A stretch of DNA of 25,317 bases from JACPYG01 sp964356545. Its GTDB lineage: Bacteria > Patescibacteriota > Minisyncoccia > Minisyncoccales > Staskawiczbacteraceae. The notes below the pieces were generated by a model. That model searched no databases and was not told the origin of the DNA. It worked only from the letters and a program-made list of their open reading frames with translations. Location: the NCBI GenBank assembly GCA_964356545.1, contig CAYHHX010000004.1, positions 1-25,317 of the forward strand, read 5' to 3'. A program made the position numbers and the translations under genes. Within the stretch, counting starts at the first letter, position 1, and every line of letters begins with the position of its first letter. Of this stretch, positions 15,467 to 21,822 are shown in pieces.

Positions 15467-16911
15467 TATAAAAATTCTGGTTTTTTATTTTTCTGTAACC
15501 AATATATCGTAATGCCTAAAACCAAATAAGAAACAACTACCCAAATCCAATGGACATTATTAATTGTTTTTACCGCCCAAGGCTGTGAAAATATGTCTAT
15601 TACTTTTATAAAATAAGTAAGCAAAAACCAACAAGGTATAGAAATAATCCAACCTAAAAATTGAGACGCAACACCTAAAATAGATGATATAAACCCAAAA
15701 ACCATCAAACCCGAAACAATCGGTAAAATTAAAAGATTAGCTATAGGAGACACTAAAGATATATTGCCAAAATTATATACCATTATAGGCAAGGTAAAAA
15801 TTTGAGCTGCAAAAGTTATTGAAATGAGGTCAAATTTAAACAGATTTTTAAAAAATGGATTTAAATATATAATGCCCATTGAGGCCAGAAAAGATAATTG
15901 AAAACCAACATCGTATAATAAAAGCAAGGGATTAAAAGCCACCATTATAGCCGCCGCCATTGCAATAGTGCGAGTTGCCATACTTTGTCTGCCAATTTTT
16001 TGAGCTAAAAGAAAAAGAGAACCCATCGTTGCCGCTCTTATTCCAGATGCTGGCAACCCTGTAAGAATAATATAAAGCCAAATAAAACCAACTGAAACAT
16101 AGAAAGCTTGTCCACGCCATAATCCTAAGGCTAACAAAAAAGACATTAAAATTGCAGCCAGAATAACAATATGAGTGCCAGAAACGGCTATAATATGACG
16201 AAGCCCAGTAATGTTTAATTTATTTTTTAAATCTTGAGGCATCGCACCATTATCGCCCAATATTGTTCCTTCGAGAATAAAACTTTGCGGCGGAGAATAA
16301 TTCTTGCGAATACTTTCTCTTAATTTTTGCTTAAACCACAAAACTCCAGAGAAAGTTAAATCAAAGGGACTATTGACACTTTGACTCATAAATTCAACTT
16401 TTGGAAAATCCATTACAGAATAAATACCATCTTTTAATAAATAGTTTTTATAGCTGAACTCTTCCGTTTCAAAAGGAGTTTTTAATTCACCTGTAATTTT
16501 TAATTTATCTAAATATTTATACTCTGGATAACGGCCCGTGGCGACTAAAACTATGCCCTTAGGATTCCCTATTTTTATTTTTAATTTTTGATAATTTTCT
16601 CTAACATCTGGTTCATTTATGATTTTACCGACTAAAATAATTTCTCCTTTATCATTGAATTTTCTCAACTGATTATTTTTAATATTAAATTCGGAAATCT
16701 CTAAGCGGATAATCCCCAATACTAAAAAGAAAAAACAAAACCCAACTGTCACGAAATTATCTCTTTTAAAAAATAATGAGGCAATAATTGTCAAAATACC
16801 AAAAAATAAAAAGCCCCACGAAAAAATTTGGGGAATTTTTACTATTGAACTTATAAATATTCCTACGACAAACGAGATACTTAAATAAAAAAGTATTTTT
16901 GACGGAGTCAT
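15466..16911 (-). CDS. comEC: ComEC/Rec2-family DNA-uptake channel protein
   Basis: 481 residues, polytopic membrane protein. Three N-terminal helices lead into an OB-like soluble region (about 75-160: GEIILVGKIINEPDVRENYQKLKIKI) typical of the DUF4131 domain. The competence domain follows, with GTILGDNGAMPQDL, the signature HIIAVSGTHIVIL, ASGIRAATMGSLF and DVGFQLSFLASMGI. The family forms the inner-membrane channel that brings single-stranded DNA into the cell during natural transformation. The C-terminal metallo-beta-lactamase domain of longer homologues is absent, so this is the channel-only form. It is last in the ybeY-ftsA-ftsZ-comEC run, 31 nt after ftsZ, and faces a terminator from the plus strand. 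Confidence 0.92.
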   Translation of the reverse strand: MTPSKILFYLSISFVVGIFISSIVKIPQIFSWGFLFFGILTIIASLFFKRDNFVTVGFCFFFLVLGIIRLEISEFNIKNNQLRKFNDKGEIILVGKIINEPDVRENYQKLKIKIGNPKGIVLVATGRYPEYKYLDKLKITGELKTPFETEEFSYKNYLLKDGIYSVMDFPKVEFMSQSVNSPFDLTFSGVLWFKQKLRESIRKNYSPPQSFILEGTILGDNGAMPQDLKNKLNITGLRHIIAVSGTHIVILAAILMSFLLALGLWRGQAFYVSVGFIWLYIILTGLPASGIRAATMGSLFLLAQKIGRQSMATRTIAMAAAIMVAFNPLLLLYDVGFQLSFLASMGIIYLNPFFKNLFKFDLISITFAAQIFTLPIMVYNFGNISLVSPIANLLILPIVSGLMVFGFISSILGVASQFLGWIISIPCWFLLTYFIKVIDIFSQPWAVKTINNVHWIWVVVSYLVLGITIYWLQKNKKPEFL

Positions 16912-16942
16912 TAGTTATATATTTTGAACAAGATAATAAATT

Positions 16943-17863
16943 TTAAAACTTAGTTGCTATAACAGTAATTTTTATTTCATCTTTCAAAAGAGTGTTATCT
17001 TTTACTGCACCAAAAATTATTTGCGACTTTGCATCAACATTTTTGGTAATAACTTTTGCTGCTTCTTGAATCTCATTTAGAGTAATGTCTTGACCCGAAA
17101 CGTTAAATAAAACTCCTTTTGCTCCCTTAATTGAAAAATCCAATAAAGAAGAATTAATTGCTTTTGTTGCCGCATCTATTGCGCGATTTTCACCTTTGGC
17201 TCTACCCACACCAAAAAGTGCGCGACCTGAATTTTTCATAATTGACAATACCGAAGAAAAATCAATATTTATAATCCCAGGAACTAAAATTAAGTCTGTT
17301 ATGCCTTGCACTGCCTCTTTTAAAATGTCGTCGCAAATTAAAAAAGCGCTTGATACCGTTGTTTTTTCGTCGATTATGCTTAAAAGCTTGTCATTAGAAA
17401 TAATTATTAAAGAATCAACTTTTTCTTTAAATTCTTGTAAGGCATTTTCTGCAACTTTTTTTCTTTGCTCTCCTTCAAAAGAGAATGGAGTCGTGACCAC
17501 TGCTATAGTTAAAATGCCGAGATTTTTTGATATTTCAGCAACAATTGGCGCAACTCCGCTTCCAGTTCCGCCGCCAAGACCACAAGTAATAAAAACCATA
17601 TCAGAACCTTTTAAACTTTCTGATATTTCTTCTCTTGATTCTTCTGCGGCTTTTTTACCTAACACAACATCCATTCCTGTTCCAAGACCTTTTGTTGTAT
17701 CTTTTCCTATGAGAATTTTTTTACTAACCTTACAAAAATGCAATGCCTGAACATCCGTATTTGCGGCAATTAATTCTACGCCCTGAATATTAAATTTTGC
17801 CATTCGGGAAACCGTGTTAGATCCAGATCCCCCAACTCCTATTACTTTAATTTGCGGGTTCAT
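16943..17863 (-). CDS. ftsZ: cell-division GTPase FtsZ, short and with altered T7 loop
   Basis: 306 residues. It has the nucleotide loop GVGGSGSNTVSRM (9-21), ANTDVQAL, GLGTGMDVVLGKKAAEES and the tubulin/FtsZ signature GLGGGTGSGVAP (95-106; Ser102 where Thr is usual). VTTPFSFEGEQR precedes the helix-7 region. FtsZ polymerises at midcell as the division-ring scaffold. Two departures are visible. The T7 loop reads Asn199-Ile-Asp201-Phe-Ser-Ser204, so the second aspartate (Asp212 in E. coli), which activates GTP hydrolysis in the next subunit, is Ser. The chain also stops at KITVIATKF, the end of the globular domain, with no linker or C-terminal peptide, the part that normally binds FtsA. ftsA lies directly upstream (19-nt gap). 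Confidence 0.94.
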   Translation of the reverse strand: MNPQIKVIGVGGSGSNTVSRMAKFNIQGVELIAANTDVQALHFCKVSKKILIGKDTTKGLGTGMDVVLGKKAAEESREEISESLKGSDMVFITCGLGGGTGSGVAPIVAEISKNLGILTIAVVTTPFSFEGEQRKKVAENALQEFKEKVDSLIIISNDKLLSIIDEKTTVSSAFLICDDILKEAVQGITDLILVPGIINIDFSSVLSIMKNSGRALFGVGRAKGENRAIDAATKAINSSLLDFSIKGAKGVLFNVSGQDITLNEIQEAAKVITKNVDAKSQIIFGAVKDNTLLKDEIKITVIATKF

Positions 17864-17882
17864 GTGTTTTTACTACGGGGTC

Positions 17883-19130
17883 TTATGGAATAAAAACTCT
17901 AAACATTTTTACAAGTTTTTTAATCCAATCCCTTAGTAAGCCCAGTATACCTCCCCTATCTGAGCCGTCAATATCCGAACCTGCTAAAACTAAACCCACG
18001 ACCGTAGCAAGATGAGGATCATCTTGAACTCCAAAAATCCCTTTTGGACTTCCTATACTACAAGGAAGTTTTAATTGTTGTTTAGCTAATTCTTTTATTT
18101 TTGATAATTTCGCGCCACCACCAGATAACACAACTCCTCCTGGCAATAATTCTTGACGACCTATTTTTTTTAATTCTTTTTGAATTAAATCAAAAATTTC
18201 AGAAACTCTTGGCTCAATAATATCTATTAAACCTTTCTTTGTAAAAGACAAATCTAAAGCTTTATCAATAATTTCTATTTTTTTATTTGGTTGATCTTTT
18301 TTTTCTCCGCCTATGCGGACAGATTTACTTGTTTTTACCAAAATACAAGTTCCATACTGTTTTTTAATAGATTCTGCAATGGCAACTTCTGTGCGCAAGC
18401 CAATAGCAATATCGTTTGTTATATTTGCTGAACCAATTGGCAATACGGCAAAATGAATCAAATCTCCTTCTTCAAAAACCGCCAAACTGGTTGTGGCGGC
18501 TCCCATATCAATTAAAGCAACTCCCAATTCTTTTTGTTGCGGGGTTAATACTGCATCGGCGGCGGCCAAAGGAGATGTAATAATATCATCAATTTGTAAT
18601 TTTGAATTTAAAACTGCTTGAGTTAGGTTTATGAAGTCAGGCTGAAAATAACAAAGTAAAAGAACCTTTGCTTCTAATCTTTTACCAGTTAAGCCCAAGG
18701 GTTGTTTTATTCCTTTTTGGTCATCAATAATATACTCTTTTGGCAAAACATCTAAAACATCCTCGTTTGCAGGAATATTAATTGCTCGAGTTGCCTGCAA
18801 TACTCTGTCTATATCTTCTTGAGAGATTACTTGGTTCGCGCGAGATACAGAAATAATTCCATCAGAAGGAATAACATAGAGACGGCTTCCACTAATATTC
18901 ACAAAAACTGAATTAATTTTTCTACCTAAATCTTTTTCAACATCTGATATTAGTAAATGAATATTTTTTGAAGTTTCTTCAACTTTAACAACTGCTCCTT
19001 TTCTTAAGCCAAAAGAAGGAATTTTTGCATAATGCAAAACTTCCAACTCTTTTCCTTTTTTTTGAGCAACCAAAATTTTTATAGTGTTTGTTCCGATATC
19101 CAATCCTGCAACAATAGGGCTTTTAGACAT
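17883..19130 (-). CDS. ftsA: cell-division actin-like protein FtsA
   Basis: 415 residues with the actin/Hsp70 ATPase fold: phosphate-1 DIGTNTIK (11-18), subdomain 1C region (about 85-165), phosphate-2 DMGAATTSLAVF (208-219) and adenosine motif SGGGAKL (336-342). The C-terminus GLLRDWIKKLVKMFRVFIP is an amphipathic helix of the kind that binds FtsA to the membrane. FtsA normally tethers FtsZ by its C-terminal peptide, which the neighbouring FtsZ lacks, so the link must use another contact or another protein. It lies 12 nt after ybeY and 19 nt before ftsZ. No Shine-Dalgarno is visible. Its length is normal for the family. Confidence 0.94.
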   Translation of the reverse strand: MSKSPIVAGLDIGTNTIKILVAQKKGKELEVLHYAKIPSFGLRKGAVVKVEETSKNIHLLISDVEKDLGRKINSVFVNISGSRLYVIPSDGIISVSRANQVISQEDIDRVLQATRAINIPANEDVLDVLPKEYIIDDQKGIKQPLGLTGKRLEAKVLLLCYFQPDFINLTQAVLNSKLQIDDIITSPLAAADAVLTPQQKELGVALIDMGAATTSLAVFEEGDLIHFAVLPIGSANITNDIAIGLRTEVAIAESIKKQYGTCILVKTSKSVRIGGEKKDQPNKKIEIIDKALDLSFTKKGLIDIIEPRVSEIFDLIQKELKKIGRQELLPGGVVLSGGGAKLSKIKELAKQQLKLPCSIGSPKGIFGVQDDPHLATVVGLVLAGSDIDGSDRGGILGLLRDWIKKLVKMFRVFIP

Positions 19131-19142
19131 TAAAATTAAAGT

Positions 19143-19562
19143 TTAAATTTTTGATAAATAATAATCTTGTTTTTTCTCCATCTCTATGGCTTTTTGCTCC
19201 GATTTTTCATGATCATATCCCAAAATATGTAAAATACCGTGCACTAACATTTTCGCTAATTCGTCACCGTTTTTTTTAACAATCTCTGGGCAAATAACAA
19301 CTTCCGATAAATCTGCCACCCGAAATGGCGAACCTTGCCGATTGAGGGATTTAAAACCTAAAGAATTGCCAAAAGATAAAACATCTGTCGGTTTGTTCTT
19401 TTTTTTATACTTTTTATTCAATTTTTTTATTTCAGCAGAACTGACAAAAGCAATAGATATATTTTCTCTTTCTTTATTTTCGCCTTTTAAAACTTTTTTT
19501 GCAACCCCCAAAAAAAACTTTTTATCCACAGTAAAATTAGTAAGATTATTTATCTCAATCAT
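19143..19562 (-). CDS. ybeY: rRNA-maturation endonuclease YbeY
   Basis: 139 residues. The zinc site is HGILHILGYDH with His108, His112 and His118, the invariant family motif, and PTDVLSF (59-65) is the second signature. YbeY is a metal-dependent RNase needed for 16S rRNA 3'-end processing and ribosome quality control. Residues about 66-85 (GNSLGFKSLNRQGSPFRVAD) replace a usually shorter loop and may come from an in-frame insertion. The ATG is 9 nt from a TATAAT, with no Shine-Dalgarno. The gene precedes ftsA and follows the toxin gene, whose stop lies 10 nt upstream. Confidence 0.93.
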   Translation of the reverse strand: MIEINNLTNFTVDKKFFLGVAKKVLKGENKERENISIAFVSSAEIKKLNKKYKKKNKPTDVLSFGNSLGFKSLNRQGSPFRVADLSEVVICPEIVKKNGDELAKMLVHGILHILGYDHEKSEQKAIEMEKKQDYYLSKI

Positions 19563-19571
19563 GACTAAAAT

Positions 19572-19602
19572 ATTATAAACGGCTTTTAATAATTTTTATC
19601 AA
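19572..19602 (-). promoter_or_regulatory. putative ybeY-ftsA-ftsZ promoter inside the toxin gene end
   Basis: TTGATA (minus strand, 19602-19597), a 19-bp spacer and TATAAT (19577-19572) lie 9 nt before the ybeY ATG and overlap the last codons of the toxin gene. It could uncouple cell-division genes from the toxin-antitoxin transcript and give a nearly leaderless mRNA. The spacer is longer than ideal. Confidence 0.45.
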
Positions 19603-19905
19603 CTCTTCTTCACCTTTATAAATTCCATGACGAGAAAATACTATTATTCTATAACAATCTATATTCATCATTTGAAAAATAACACGATATCCCTTTGCCT
19701 TACCTACATTTTCTTTCATCGGAACAACTCTACCCTTATATATTTTACATTCGCCAAATCCAGGGAATAGTTCTATGGATGGTGTTTCGCTTAACCCTTT
19801 AAAACAGAAAAAACGCTCCCATGCCTCTAATGATTCAAGAGGTGCTGGAAAGCGTTTTAATTTCTTTAAATCTTTTTCAATGCTTTCGTGTCGAATAACT
19901 TTCAT
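19573..19905 (-). CDS. RelE/ParE-superfamily toxin candidate
   Basis: 110 residues. The C-terminal half has the RelE-like strand pattern GKAKGYRVIFQMMNIDCYRIIVFSRHGIY followed by the helix KGEEELIKIIKSRL. The N-terminal helix HESIEKDLKKLKRFP also fits. Basic and aromatic residues (Arg/Lys, His, Tyr) near the end would be the RNA-cleaving or binding set, but I cannot assign the catalytic residues with certainty. RelE-type toxins cut mRNA in the ribosome and are held inactive by an antitoxin. It starts 5 nt after the Panacea-domain gene, the usual antitoxin-toxin spacing. The alternative is a housekeeping RelE-fold protein without toxicity. Confidence 0.72.
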   Translation of the reverse strand: MKVIRHESIEKDLKKLKRFPAPLESLEAWERFFCFKGLSETPSIELFPGFGECKIYKGRVVPMKENVGKAKGYRVIFQMMNIDCYRIIVFSRHGIYKGEEELIKIIKSRL

Positions 19906-19910
19906 TACAT

Positions 19911-20408
19911 TTACATATTGGCCATTTCTCCGTACTTATTACGGTAATACGCCAAATTGTAGTCAATAACATTATTCGGCTTTGTGGCAATCCAAGGCGC
20001 CTCTCCATGGCTTGCGGTCTTCATTTCTGTTCCTGAAAATTTTTCCCATTTATTTGCGGTTTCTTCCATCATTAATAGTTCTTCTCTTGAAAATAAACTT
20101 ACGTCAAAATCTTTTAATGATTCAATTAATTGCTGATCATTATAACCTATACCAATTTTCCGTTTAGTAATCTTAATATCTTTGCCATTCATTTCTTTTA
20201 ATATTTTCTCAGCCATTCTGGGAACTGGTCCATTTTCAAATCGTAAATACTCGTCACCTGTCACCGACTTACCGTATTTTTCAAAGTAATCAAAATCAAG
20301 GAAGTATAACAACTTCATTATTTTTAATTTTCCAAGTGTGCCATTTTTTATCTTGCTGGCAAAAAACAAGATAAGATTTTTGTATTTTTTTTCGTTAATT
20401 TTGACCAT
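19911..20408 (-). CDS. Panacea-domain (SocA/DUF4065-like) antitoxin
   Basis: 165 residues. KLKIMKLLYFLDFDYFEKYGKSVTGDEYLRFENGPVP (about 27-63) is the conserved core of the Panacea/DUF4065 family, seen in SocA and in many antitoxins that neutralise unrelated toxins. The rest is helical and polar, with NKWEKFSGTEMKTASHGEAPW near the C-terminus, the second conserved region of the family (S-H-x-x-x-W). The RelE-like gene follows after 5 nt, so I read the pair as a type II toxin-antitoxin system. The ATG is 8 nt from an extended -10 (TGTTATAAT), with no Shine-Dalgarno, so the mRNA is probably leaderless. Confidence 0.82.
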   Translation of the reverse strand: MVKINEKKYKNLILFFASKIKNGTLGKLKIMKLLYFLDFDYFEKYGKSVTGDEYLRFENGPVPRMAEKILKEMNGKDIKITKRKIGIGYNDQQLIESLKDFDVSLFSREELLMMEETANKWEKFSGTEMKTASHGEAPWIATKPNNVIDYNLAYYRNKYGEMANM

Positions 20409-20416
20409 ATTTGCTT

Positions 20417-20422
20417 ATTATA
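20417..20422 (-). promoter_or_regulatory. extended -10 of the Panacea toxin-antitoxin operon
   Basis: TATAAT with an upstream TG-N (TGTTATAAT) on the minus strand lies 8 nt before the antitoxin ATG at 20408. No convincing -35 exists, which an extended -10 can tolerate. Confidence 0.55.
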
Positions 20423-20445
20423 ACACAATACCTAATAAAAACACT

Positions 20446-20470
20446 ATTCAATTCAATTCAATTCAATTCC
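20446..20470. repeat. ATTCA pentanucleotide tandem repeat
   Basis: Four perfect ATTCA units and one variant (ATTCC) occur in a row. They lie at the 3' end of the truncated DinD-like frame and just upstream of the antitoxin promoter. Because the unit is five bases, a copy-number change would shift any frame read through it. Confidence 0.85.
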
Positions 20471-20542
20471 ATTTTCATCAACTTTTTTAATATCCTCGAA
20501 TCCCTTATGAGGACCAACTATTCTTATCTCTTTATTATTCAT
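20453..20542 (-). pseudogene. N-terminal remnant of a DinD-like gene
   Basis: From ATG 20542 the minus strand encodes 29 residues: an MNNKEIRIVGPHKG start, then FEDIKKVDENGIE, then a stop inside the ATTCA repeat. FEDIKKVDENGIE matches from memory the start of DinD/BRO-type DNA-damage-inducible proteins, where an aromatic-Trp-x-Ala-Arg motif should follow. That continuation is missing, and the antitoxin promoter begins instead, so this looks like a gene cut off after its first 27 codons. Upstream, a 19-codon frame (20594-20535, ending WSKIEKYE) with GGAG before its ATG may be part of the old leader. A genuine 29-residue peptide is the alternative. Confidence 0.5.
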
Positions 20543-20627
20543 ATTTTTCTATTTTACTCCACATTGCAGATTTTTCAAAATACACATGATTCATAGTTAC
20601 TCCACCGCATTTTTCACTATTGTTTTA

Positions 20628-20647
20628 TAATATGTCTCAACATATTA
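20628..20647. promoter_or_regulatory. perfect 8-bp inverted repeat, operator candidate
   Basis: TAATATGT (20628-20635) and ACATATTA (20640-20647) are separated by 4 nt. On the minus strand the repeat runs into the -10-like ATTATAAAA upstream of the DinD-like remnant, the position of a repressor site. It matches neither the E. coli nor the Bacillus LexA box. The rest of the 20409-20733 gap holds only the remnant, the ATTCA repeat and the leader of the gene at 20734. Confidence 0.4.
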
Positions 20648-20733
20648 CCTTAGGGCTTTACAAATTTGTATTTTTATGTAGTATATAGTTAGTTCTCGGG
20701 TATTCAATTATAACAACGCGAAAGGAGCTCTTG

Positions 20734-20934
20734 ATGTGCGAAAAGTCGTTCAAGATGAGGCCATGGATACGAATTCTAATACTCATCGCTGCACTACTTC
20801 TCGTTTTCGACTTTGACCCAGTCGGAAGAGTATTAAACAGTTTCTTCGGAAACGGCACAGATGAGTGGGCGATCAAAGTCTTGGTAGCCACACTCATTAT
20901 CTACTCCTTTATTATTGCAACAAAGGAAAAGTAG
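20734..20934 (+). CDS. small membrane protein with strong Shine-Dalgarno
   Basis: 66 residues from ATG 20734, which has AAAGGAG six nt upstream; the TTG three bases earlier is too close to that site. Residues about 11-25 (IRILILIAALLLVFD) and 45-61 (AIKVLVATLIIYSFIIA) form two membrane helices joined by a loop containing FDPVGRVLNSFFGNGTDEW. Lys/Arg at both ends suggests both termini inside. I recognise no family. It is monocistronic, with a private terminator at 20957-20992. It looks richer in G+C than the flanking minus-strand genes, which hints at a different origin. Confidence 0.75.
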   Translation: MCEKSFKMRPWIRILILIAALLLVFDFDPVGRVLNSFFGNGTDEWAIKVLVATLIIYSFIIATKEK

Positions 20935-20956
20935 CAAGAAGCTACCGACAAACACA

Positions 20957-20992
20957 AACCCAGTGAGACATATGTCACTGGGTTCTTTTTTT
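20957..20992 (+). terminator. rho-independent terminator of the small membrane-protein gene
   Basis: A perfect 10-bp stem AACCCAGTGA / TCACTGGGTT with an 8-nt loop is followed by CTTTTTTT. Confidence 0.95.
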
Positions 20993-21044
20993 ATACGATT
21001 CATTGAGCCACCATTTTCTTTATTTTAACCTATTTTTAGAATAA

Positions 21045-21071
21045 AACAAAAAGTCCGGTATTCACCGGACT
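21045..21071 (-). terminator. rho-independent terminator of the lepB-hisS-rpsU-yqeY operon
   Basis: AGTCCGGT (21052-21059) pairs with ACCGGACT (21064-21071) over a 4-nt loop. On the minus strand TTTTTGTTTT follows; on the plus strand CTTTTTATT follows, so it may work both ways. It lies 8 nt after the yqeY stop. Confidence 0.93.
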
Positions 21072-21078
21072 CTTTTTA

Positions 21079-21579
21079 TTATTTAGATAATAGTTCTTTT
21101 ACAATTTTGCTTATTTCTCCTGAGTCCGCTTTTCCTTTAACCTTTGGCATTAGATCGGCCATTACTTTTCCAGTGTCTTTCATTTCTTTTGCCCCTATTT
21201 TATTTATCGATTCTTCAACTATTTTTTTTAATTCGTCTTCTGATAATTGTTCTGGTAAATATTTTTGTAAAATTTCAATTTCTTTTTTTTCTTTATCTGC
21301 TAATTCTGGCCTATTGCCCTTTTCGTATAAAATAATAGCATCCTTTCTTTTTTTAATTTCAGATAATAAAATTCCTATTATTTCTTCGTCTGTTAATTTT
21401 GATTCTTCTATAAGGTCTTGTTCTTTTGAATCTGGTTTCTCTTTTGAAGCCTTATACCTTTTTTCTTTTTCTTTAGATATTATGGCCGCCAAACTCATAC
21501 GCAAAGCGTCAGAGGCAAGGCTATCACCTGTTTTCAAAAACTCTTTAGCATCATCTTGAATTTGTTTTTTTATCTCCAT
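21079..21579 (-). CDS. yqeY: GatB/YqeY-domain protein
   Basis: 166 residues, slightly longer than the usual 148-150. The helical YqeY domain is clear: IQDDAKEFLKTGDSLASDALRMSLAAI, the charged segment DEEIIGILLSEIKKRKDAIILYEKGNRPELADKEKKEIEILQKYLPEQLSEDEL, and the C-terminal KDTGKVMADLMPKVKGKADSGEISKIVKELL. The related domain in GatB binds tRNA for transamidation; the free-standing protein has no firm function. It overlaps rpsU by 10 nt, the common rpsU-yqeY pairing. The insertion KEKPDSKEQDLIEESK (about 45-60) is not typical. Confidence 0.9.
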   Translation of the reverse strand: MEIKKQIQDDAKEFLKTGDSLASDALRMSLAAIISKEKEKRYKASKEKPDSKEQDLIEESKLTDEEIIGILLSEIKKRKDAIILYEKGNRPELADKEKKEIEILQKYLPEQLSEDELKKIVEESINKIGAKEMKDTGKVMADLMPKVKGKADSGEISKIVKELLSK

Positions 21580-21812
21580 GAATTAACACGACCTGCCTTA
21601 GGCTTTTCTAATTTATCCTGCCGTTTCTTTTCTGCCCTTAGTTCAACTCTTCTTAAGGCTGATCTTTTTTTAGCTAAAGCTGATTTTACTCTCTTTTTGA
21701 ACTGCTTGCTTCTTACTTGAAGCAAAACACCCGATTGACGCACCACTTTTGTAAAACGATGAACCAAACTTTGAGAGCTTTCTTTTTCTTTTCTTTTTAC
21801 TTCTAATGCCAT
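21570..21812 (-). CDS. rpsU: ribosomal protein bS21
   Basis: 80 residues, very basic. ESSQSLVHRFTKVVRQSGVLLQVRSKQFKK follows the bS21 pattern (alternating R-F-K helix, SG(V/I)L, E/Q-V-R-x-x-x-F), and KSALAKKRSALRRVE matches the second helix. bS21 sits near the 30S platform by the anti-Shine-Dalgarno end of 16S rRNA and helps initiation on structured mRNAs. That is noteworthy here because most genes around it lack Shine-Dalgarno sites. The C-terminal tail (KKRQDKLEKPKAGRVNSW) is longer than in E. coli. It lies between hisS (10-nt gap) and yqeY (overlap). Confidence 0.85.
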   Translation of the reverse strand: MALEVKRKEKESSQSLVHRFTKVVRQSGVLLQVRSKQFKKRVKSALAKKRSALRRVELRAEKKRQDKLEKPKAGRVNSWR

Positions 21813-21822
21813 ACTATAATTT

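Noticed and set aside
17196..17750. Plus-strand open frame of 184 codons opposite ftsZ
   Set aside because: It lies wholly antisense to a clearly recognised FtsZ, has no ribosome site or family motif, and is explained by the codon bias of the real gene.
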